22,682 nucleotides of DNA from B21-G16 sp003644825 [NCBI: Candidatus Zhuqueibacterota bacterium]. GTDB lineage: Bacteria; SM23-31; B21-G16. Below are positions 1 to 9,000 of this stretch, in pieces; within the stretch, counting starts at the first letter, position 1, and each line of letters opens with the position of its first letter. The notes beneath the pieces were generated by a model. It was not told the DNA's origin, did not search any database, and saw nothing but the letters and a program-made list of their open reading frames with translations. The stretch lies in the NCBI GenBank assembly GCA_003644825.1, contig QNDJ01000002.1, positions 1 through 22,682 on the forward strand, written 5' to 3'. The position numbers and the translations under genes are program-made.

Positions 1-3000
1 CAGACAGGTGAAATAAGCGGAACTCCTCAAACTCCAGGAGTATATACTTTCACAGTAGAGGTTCAGGATTCTTTTGGTCGTATATTCTCTAAGGATTTCA
101 GTATTGAAATTACAGAAGTTAATGAACCACCGGTAATAACGGATATACAGACAGATGTTAATTTCAAGGATACAATATATGCTGGAGATGTTTTCAGTTA
201 TCAGGTTCAGGCAACAGACCCCAATACTGGTGATGTGCTGGTATATAAGCTTCAGAATGAACCTGCAGGGATGGTTATAGATTCCACCACCGGGCTTATA
301 TCCTGGACACCTGATATAACTCAATTAGGTCAGTATACAATTACAGTTATTGTAACCGATAAAGGAGGGCTTCAAGATTCTGATACATTTACAATTTTTG
401 TGGAAGAGGCTAATTTACCACCAGAGCTTTCTCCGGTTCCTGATACAACAATAACTGCTGGTGAGTTATATAATTACCAATTAAAAGCTACGGACCCGAA
501 TATAAATGCCTGGTTGAGTTATTATCTCATTTCTGCACCTGAGAATATGTCTGTTAATTCTGAAACCGGTCTTATAACCTGGATACCTACTGAAGCACAG
601 GCAGGTGCCAATATTATTATGGCAGGAGTTGATGATGGTAGAGGTGGTAAAGATTCCACAAGTTTTACAATTACCGTTATTTTACCTTTAGATGTAACAC
701 CACCTGTAATAACTTTTGGACCTATCGTTGAAGGAATAGACACAAGTTCTGCCTATGTAAAATGGAGCACTGATGAAGAAGCGACAAGTATCGTTGAATT
801 TGGTCTTTCAAGCACCTGGGATGATAAAAACACCAGAGATTCTCTTGTAATTATAGAATTCGTAAAAGAACATAAAGTTCAATTAACCGATTTAATGCCG
901 GATACATCATATAATGTAAGAGTAAAGTCAGTTGATTCAAGTGGCAATGTGTCATCTTACAGCAAAACTGTCAGTTTTAAAACAATGGCACTACCGGATG
1001 TCGAGCCACCGGTAATTGTTGGTAATCCACAGATTTTCGGCCTGGATACAAATAAAGCTACTATCTACTGGGAGACTAATGAACTCGCAAGTAGTATTGT
1101 AATTTACTCGCCCAATTCACTATGGAGTGATATTACAAAAAGAGATACTGTAAAAATCGATGAATTAGTTACAATACATTATGTTACACTTGAAGATTTA
1201 TCACCTGCAACAACATATAAGGCTGTTGTTGCATCTATAGATGCAAAGGGTAACGGGCCCACAACAAGCAAAGAATTTACATTTACTACCCCTGAACTGC
1301 CAGATAGAGAACCACCAATTATTACAAGGACCCCAATTGCTGAAGGACTTGATACATCGAGTGTTACAATAATATGGGAAACTAATGAGATTTCAACAAG
1401 TATAGTTCAGTATTCGATAGATTCTCTTTTCGATGAAGAAGGTGCCCGTTTCGAGATAAAAGATGATAACCTTGTTACTTTTCACAGAATAGTTATTACA
1501 GGTCTTTTACCGGCAACAACATACAGAGTAAGAACAGGGTCTGTTGATGGTGCAGGTAATGGCCCAACCTGGAGTGGAGCTATATCGTTCAGAACTCTTG
1601 AAAGACCTGATAATGCTCCACCTGTTATCGTAGGATTCCCAGAAGCAGTAGGAATAGATACATCTCATGCTACAATTATATGGAAAACAAATGAAATTTC
1701 TAATAGTATTGTTATATATGCTATTGACTCTCTGTGGAGCGACCCAAATATGCGAACAGAAGTAAAGAAAGACGAACTTGTAATCGAACATAAAGTTTTA
1801 TTAACAGGTTTAGAATCAGCTACTACATACAGATTCATAGTCGGGTCAATAGATGGTAAAGGAAACGGACCTGCTTATTCAGGTGAATATACTTTCAAAA
1901 CCATGGAAAAACCGGATACAGAACCTCCAGTTATAACCCTGCAACCACAGGTCGAAGGAATTGATACCTCCCACGCCACTGTTATCTGGGAAACAGATGA
2001 ATACTCAACAAGTATCGTAGAATATGCTGTAGATTCCCTGTGGAACATCACTACAGAAAGAAAAATAGTTGAAGATTTTAACCTTGTTATTAAGCATAAT
2101 GTTTTTCTTATAGGGCTTAAACCTTCTACAAGATATAGATTTAGAGTTGGTTCCATCGATGAAATGGGAAATGGACCTACTTACAGTAATGAATATGTTT
2201 TTGAAACACCAGAAAGACCTGATGTATATCCACCTATTATTACACAATTTCCTTCTATTGAGGGAATTGACACATCAAGGGTAACAATCAAATGGATGAC
2301 AGATGAAATTTCAAATAGTATAGTAGAATATGCTCTTGATTCTTTATTCGATATATCTTCTGAAAGAAATATAAAAGTTCTATCTGACCTGGTTACGGAA
2401 CACATAGTTGTTTTAACAGATTTACTTGCTGGAAAGAAGTATAGATTCCGGGTCGGTTCAATCGATGGTAAGGGAAATGGACCAACATACAGTGGCGAAT
2501 ACGCTTTTGAAACCAAGGAAAAACCGGATACTGAACCACCAATAATACTTGGTTTTCCTGTAATTGAAGGAATTGACACTTCTCAGGCTACAATCAAATG
2601 GAAAACCAATGAGATATCCACAAGTATGGTGGAATATGCTATAGATTCTCTGTGGAGCAAAGAAGAGAATAGAAAAAAAATAGAAAAACTGGACTTCGTA
2701 AAAGAACACTCAATCTTATTGACAGACCTGATACCTGATACAGAATATAGATTTAGAGTAGGTTCAGTGGATGCAAATAATAACGGTCCAGTTTATAGTG
2801 GAGAATATGTGTTTAAAACTATGGAAAAACCAGACCTCTTTCCGCCACTGTTTACAAGTTTACCTTCGGTGCAGAGTAAGGATACAACCAGGGTTACAAT
2901 CGTGTGGTCAACCAATGAACCTTCCAACAGTGTGGTAGAATTTGCAGTTGATTCCTTATGGAATATTGCTGGAAAAAGAAAAACTAAAGTAATACAGACC

Positions 3001-6000
3001 CCGGTTATTGACCACATTGTCATACTTACAGACTTATCACCCAATACTCTATATAGATATACTGTGAGTTCAACGGATATGTTTAATAATGGTCCAACGG
3101 TTTCACCTGAATTTACGTTTAAAACTCTTGAACGACCGGACCTTATTCCACCAGTAATTATAGGTTTTCCAAATCCTGTAGATGTAGATACATCTTCTGT
3201 TACTATAAAATGGAAAACCAATGAGCTTTCTACAAGTATTGTTGAGTATGCTCCTGAAACAGACTGGCCAAATAATATACTTACAGAAATTGATCAATCT
3301 TTAACCACCGAGCACGAAATATACATAACAGGTCTTGCTTCAAATACTGTATATAAATTCAGGGTAGGCTCAGTTGATAGTAAAAATAACGGACCCACAT
3401 ATAGTGCAGTTTTTGAATTTAAAACAGCTGAAATCCCTGATATAATTCCACCTGTTATTATTGGTTTTCCTCAGGTTACAAGCCTTGATACAAATACTGC
3501 AACAATAGAATGGAAAACTAATGAAAGTTCAAATAGTATTGTAGAATATGCTGAGAGCTCTACCTGGCCTGCAGATATAATGAAAATAATTGTTCAGGAA
3601 TTTGTTACAGAACATAAAGTATTTTTACCGGATTTAAAAGCCGATACTGAATATAAATTCAGAGTTCAGTCAACAGATACCAAGGGAAATATTTCAGATT
3701 ACAGCCCCGAGCAGGTATTTAAAACACTGGAGCGACCGGACAATACTCCTCCGGTTATTATAGGTTTTCCTTCTGTTATTAATGTGGATACAAATACTGC
3801 AACAATTGCCTGGAAAACCGATGAAAACGCTACGAGCACCGTAATATTTGGACCGGACAGCAGCTGGCCTGCTGAACAAAATACCGTCGAGGATTTGAGC
3901 CTTGTTAAAATCCATGAAATTATGTTAACAGAACTTACGCCAGATGTTAAATATAGATTTAAAGTCAGCTCAATCGATGCTAAAAATAACGGACCAACTG
4001 AAAGTGGAGAATTTACATTTACAACCCTTGCACTACCGGATTTCAACCCACCTGTTATTGTAGGATTTCCATCTGTAACTAACATAGATACTTCAAAAGC
4101 AACTATTGAATGGAAAACAAATGAGAACTCAACTTCTATTATAGAATATGCTGAAGAAAGTGAATGGCTGACAAACAAAATCACAATTCAGGACCAGAAT
4201 CTAGTTATTTTTCATAGTATTTTAATTACAAATCTTAAGCCAGCTACTTCATATAAGTACAGAGTTGGTTCAATTGATTCCAAGAATAATGGGCCTACAT
4301 ACAGTGTTGAAATGACCTTTAAAACTACAGAACGGCCTGATGATATTCCACCTACTATTGTAGGATTTCCTGATGTTGTTGGAATTGATACGGATAGAGT
4401 GACCATAGAGTGGAAAACTAATGAAACATCTAACTCAATAGTGGAATATGCCCTCACAGGTGAATGGCCCGGCAATAAAAAGAAAATAACCGAGCAGGAT
4501 TTAGTAGTAGACCACAGTGTATTAATAACAGGTTTATTGCCTGATACAGAATATACATTTATAGTGGGTTCCGTTGATGCAAGCAATAATGGTCCTACTT
4601 ATAGTAAGGAACAAACTTTTAAAACAGCAGCATTGCCTGATTTCAATCCACCTGTTATTGTAGGGTTTCCATCGGTTGTTAATATTGATACTGATAAAGC
4701 CACAATTGAATGGAAAACAGATGAAAACTCGACAAGCATTGTGGAATTTGCCTCGGAGAATGAATGGCCTTCAAATAAAAAAGAAGTTATTATCCAGGAC
4801 CTTGTGACCGAACACAGTGTGTTACTTGCAGAGTTAACACCAAAAACTACATATATATTCAGAGTGGGTTCAATTGATGGAAAAAGTAATGGACCTTCCT
4901 ACAGCGGAGAACATAAATTCACAACACTTGAAGTTCCTGATTTAATACCACCAGCAATTGTAGGATTTCCAAGCACATTTGGTGTTGATACTGACCGGGT
5001 AACGATTGAATGGAAAACAAATGAAAATGCAACCAGTATTGTAGAATATGCTTTAGAAGATAAATGGCCCAATGAAAAGAAAGAAATTATTATCCAGGAC
5101 CTTGTGACCGAGCACAGTATAGTAGTTGTAGACCTTACTCCTTCAACAAAATATAAATTCAGAGTTGGTTCTGTCGATGCAAATAATAACGGACCAACAT
5201 ACAGTGGTGAACACACATTTGAAACGGCTGCCGTCCCGGATAACGAAGCACCTGCAATTATTGGGTTGCCCAATGTGATTGGTATAGATACAAACAAAGC
5301 TACTGTAGAATGGAAAACAAATGAAAGTGCAACAAGTATTGTAGAAATTGCAAAAGAGACAGAATGGCCCTCAGGAATATTCACTGTAAAAAAGCAGTCT
5401 CTTTTGATTGACCATTCGATTCTTGTTTCTAACCTGGAACCAGCAACGACTTATAAATTCCGGGTTGGTTCAATCGATGGAAGTGGTAATGGACCTACTT
5501 ACAGCATAGAACAAACATTTACCACATTAGCACGGCCAGATTTCAGTCCACCAGCAATTGTTGGATTTCCATCAGTGGCTGGTATTGATACATCATCAGC
5601 AACAGTAAAGTGGAAAACTAATGAAGATGCAACAAGTATTGTAGAATATGCTATCGATGAAGAATGGAATACTAATAGGAAAACAATTACAAATCAGGAT
5701 TTAGTTATTGACCATAATATACTCCTTGCAAATCTTTCTCCGGACACAACTTACAGGTTCAGAGTGGGTTCCATTGATAGTAAGAGCAATGGGCCAACAT
5801 ACAGTGGTGAATTTACATTCAAAACACTGGCAATCCCTGACCATAATCCACCAGCAATTGTAGGGTTGCCAGGTGCTACAAAGATAGATACCGGGTCGGC
5901 TACAATAGTATGGAAAACAGATGAGGATGGAACAAGCATTGTTGAATTTGCCCCGAGTTCAAGCTGGCCTGCAGATAAGAAAACCGTTGTAGACCAGAAC

Positions 6001-9000
6001 CTGGTTGTTGACCACAACATCCTTATTACGAACTTGAAATCGAACACAGAGTATAAATTCAGAGTGGGTTCAATTGATGGAAAAGGAAACGGACCTGGTT
6101 ACAGTAAAGAGGAAACTTTTACAACTCTTAAAGCAGCTGATAAAACACCACCTGCTCTTGTAGGATTTCCATCCTGGAGAAATGCTGACACCAGTTCAGT
6201 AACTATCGAATGGCAAACAAACGAAACATCAAACAGTATTGTGGAAATATGTAAGAGTGATTTCTGGCCTGACAGTATAAGAGTTTTCAAAATCCAGGAC
6301 CTTGTCATAGAACATTCTGTTTTTGTTTCGGATTTAGAGCCCAACACTGAATATAAATTCAGGGTTGGTTCAATGGATGGTGAAGGAAACGGTCCAACTG
6401 TAAGTGGTGTTTTTAGCTTCCATACCCTTGAAAGACCTGATCTTGAAGCACCTGTAATTATTGGTTTTCCGAACGCTGTAGACATAGATACGAATTCTGC
6501 AAAAATTGTATGGACAACCAACGAAAACTCCACAAGTATTGTAGAATTTGCAGGTATTGATGAATGGAATGGAAATCGAACAAAAGTTATAATCCAGGAC
6601 CTTGTAATTAACCATTCGGTATACATTGGAAATTTAAAGCCCAATACTAAATATAGAGCAAGAGTTGGTTCAATTGATGCAAAATCTAATGGTCCTACAT
6701 ACAGTTCAGAATTTGAATTTAAGACGGCTGATGTTCCTGACAATACTCCACCAGTGATAATTGGATTTCCGAGTGTTGATGATGTTGATACTAACTCTGC
6801 AAATATTATCTGGGTAACGGATGAGGAAGCTTCAAGTATTGTCGAATTTGCTATTGAATCTGAATATTCAACGGAAAAAATTAAAATTAAAGACCAGAGG
6901 CTGGTTAAGACTCATAAGGTTTATATTTCAAACTTAAAGCCTGGTACCGTTTATAAATATAGATGTGGGTCTGTTGATGCCAGAAGCAATGGACCAACCT
7001 GGAGCAATGATTACACCTTCACCACTCTTGAAGTAGCAGATAAAATACCACCGGTAATTGTTGGTCTACCTTCAGAATTTGGTATTGACACCACTTCACT
7101 TACTATTAAATGGAAGACTGACGAAAGAGCAACAAGCATTGTTGAAATAGCTCCGACAAGTGAATGGCCTCAGAATAAACTAACAATTGTTGACCAGACC
7201 CTGGTTACGGAACATGCTGTATTTATATCGAATTTAGTTCCTGGAACAGAGTATACTTACAGGGTGGGTTCAATTGATGCTAAAAGTAATGGCCCAACCT
7301 ATAGTGAGAATTTTACTTTCAAAACTTTACAGGCAGCAGACACAAAAGCTCCAGTTATTACTGAGTCACCTATAGTTATAGGTTTATCTCATCACCAGGC
7401 AACAATAAAATGGAAAACAGATGAGACCGCTTATAGTTCTGTTGATTATGGAGAAACCACTGCTCTTGGTAAAACAGTTACAGAGAGCAAGGGAAAAACA
7501 ACCCATACAATTAAACTGACGAATTTATCCGAGCAAACAAAGTATTATTTTAAGATTCGTTCCAGGGACCAGACAGGTAATGAATTTGTTGGAACTATAA
7601 GGGAGTTTACCACAAAAGCAAAGCCTGTTCTACCCGATACAATTCCACCAGCAATAATTGAGGGACCCATTGATAAAGATGTAAAATCTGACAGAGCAAC
7701 AATAAAATGGAGAACCGATAAAGAATCTTCAAGCGTTGTTGAATATGGATTGGAAGAAACAAATCTAAAGTTAAAGAAGACTCAGGATGCTGCCATCGGG
7801 GTAATTGAACATATTGTTAACATAACAAATCTTGAGGCTGATACAACTTATTTTTACAGGGTCAGGTCAAGAAGTGCTAATAACAAGGAAGTGGTAAGTA
7901 GAATATTCAAATTTGATACGGAAGCTGCTCCAGACACGCTGCCACCGGTAATAGTAACGGGTCCTATTGCTTCCTTTATAGAAACCGATAAAGCAACAAT
8001 AGAATGGACAACAGATAAGATTGCCAGTAGTATTGTCTATTATGGTGAAGATACATCTTACGGGAATATTGAAAAAGAGGATATGCTTCAGGGTGTAAAA
8101 GAACATAAAATTACATTAACCGGGCTAAAAGCTGGAACAGAGTACCACTATATGATAGAATCTAAATCCGAAAACCTCAAAGTTGTTTCGGCTGGCGATT
8201 TCATTTTTATAACAAAAGTTGTACCGGATACTATACCGCCAAAGATTATATCGGGTCCTGTGCCAACGTCGGTTGAACATAATAAAGCAACAATTGAATG
8301 GGAAACCGATGAGCTTTCCAACAGTTTTATAGAGTATGACACAACGGATGCTCTTACCCAGCATCAGTATAGTGACCTTGATGCTTCTGGAGTTATGAAA
8401 CACAAGATAATCCTGACAAATCTTGTACCAAATAAAGAATACAAATATAGGGTATCTTCAAGTGATTTAAGCCCGAACCTGAATAAAGTTATAAGTGTGG
8501 TGAGAACGTTTAAGACCCTTGCAGCGCCTGATACTATTCCACCAAGGCTTGTGAGAGGACCTGAGACATCCTCAACAGATAGGTCTGCTACTTTTGAATG
8601 GGAAACCGATGAACTCTCGGATACTTATGTATATTACAATGAGAAAGGTTCTACGGAAAAGCCAAAAAGGGTAGGAGATGAAAAGAAGGTTCTTGTACAC
8701 ATAATAACAGTTACCAATTTAAAGAAAGGCGTTGAATACGAATTTACATTAACTTCAACTGATTATGCGGGGAACATATTCTCCTGGCCTAATACGGGCG
8801 AAACAAAAAGCATTGAGAAAATTCTTGCAATAAGGAAAACGATGCAGCCGCCGGGTGGTGATGGAACCTTCTTTACAAGCCAGACTGTTGATACTCAGAA
8901 GCCGATTATCATCGAAGGACCAAAGGTGCTATCTAAAACTACATCTACAGTTACTGTTTACTGGAAAACCGATGAGAGAAGTGATTCTTTTGTAAAATAT

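Noticed and set aside
6099-6743. Long open frame (214 codons) on the - strand, with similar ones at 3699-4184 and 4899-5384
   Set aside because: They lie wholly antisense within the tandem array, recur with its 300-bp period, and look like mirror products of its codon usage; no leader or domain supports them.
3139-7338. Regular spacing considered as a CRISPR or satellite array
   Set aside because: The period is 300 bp, the units are diverged and the whole stretch is one continuous protein-coding frame of FN3-like modules.
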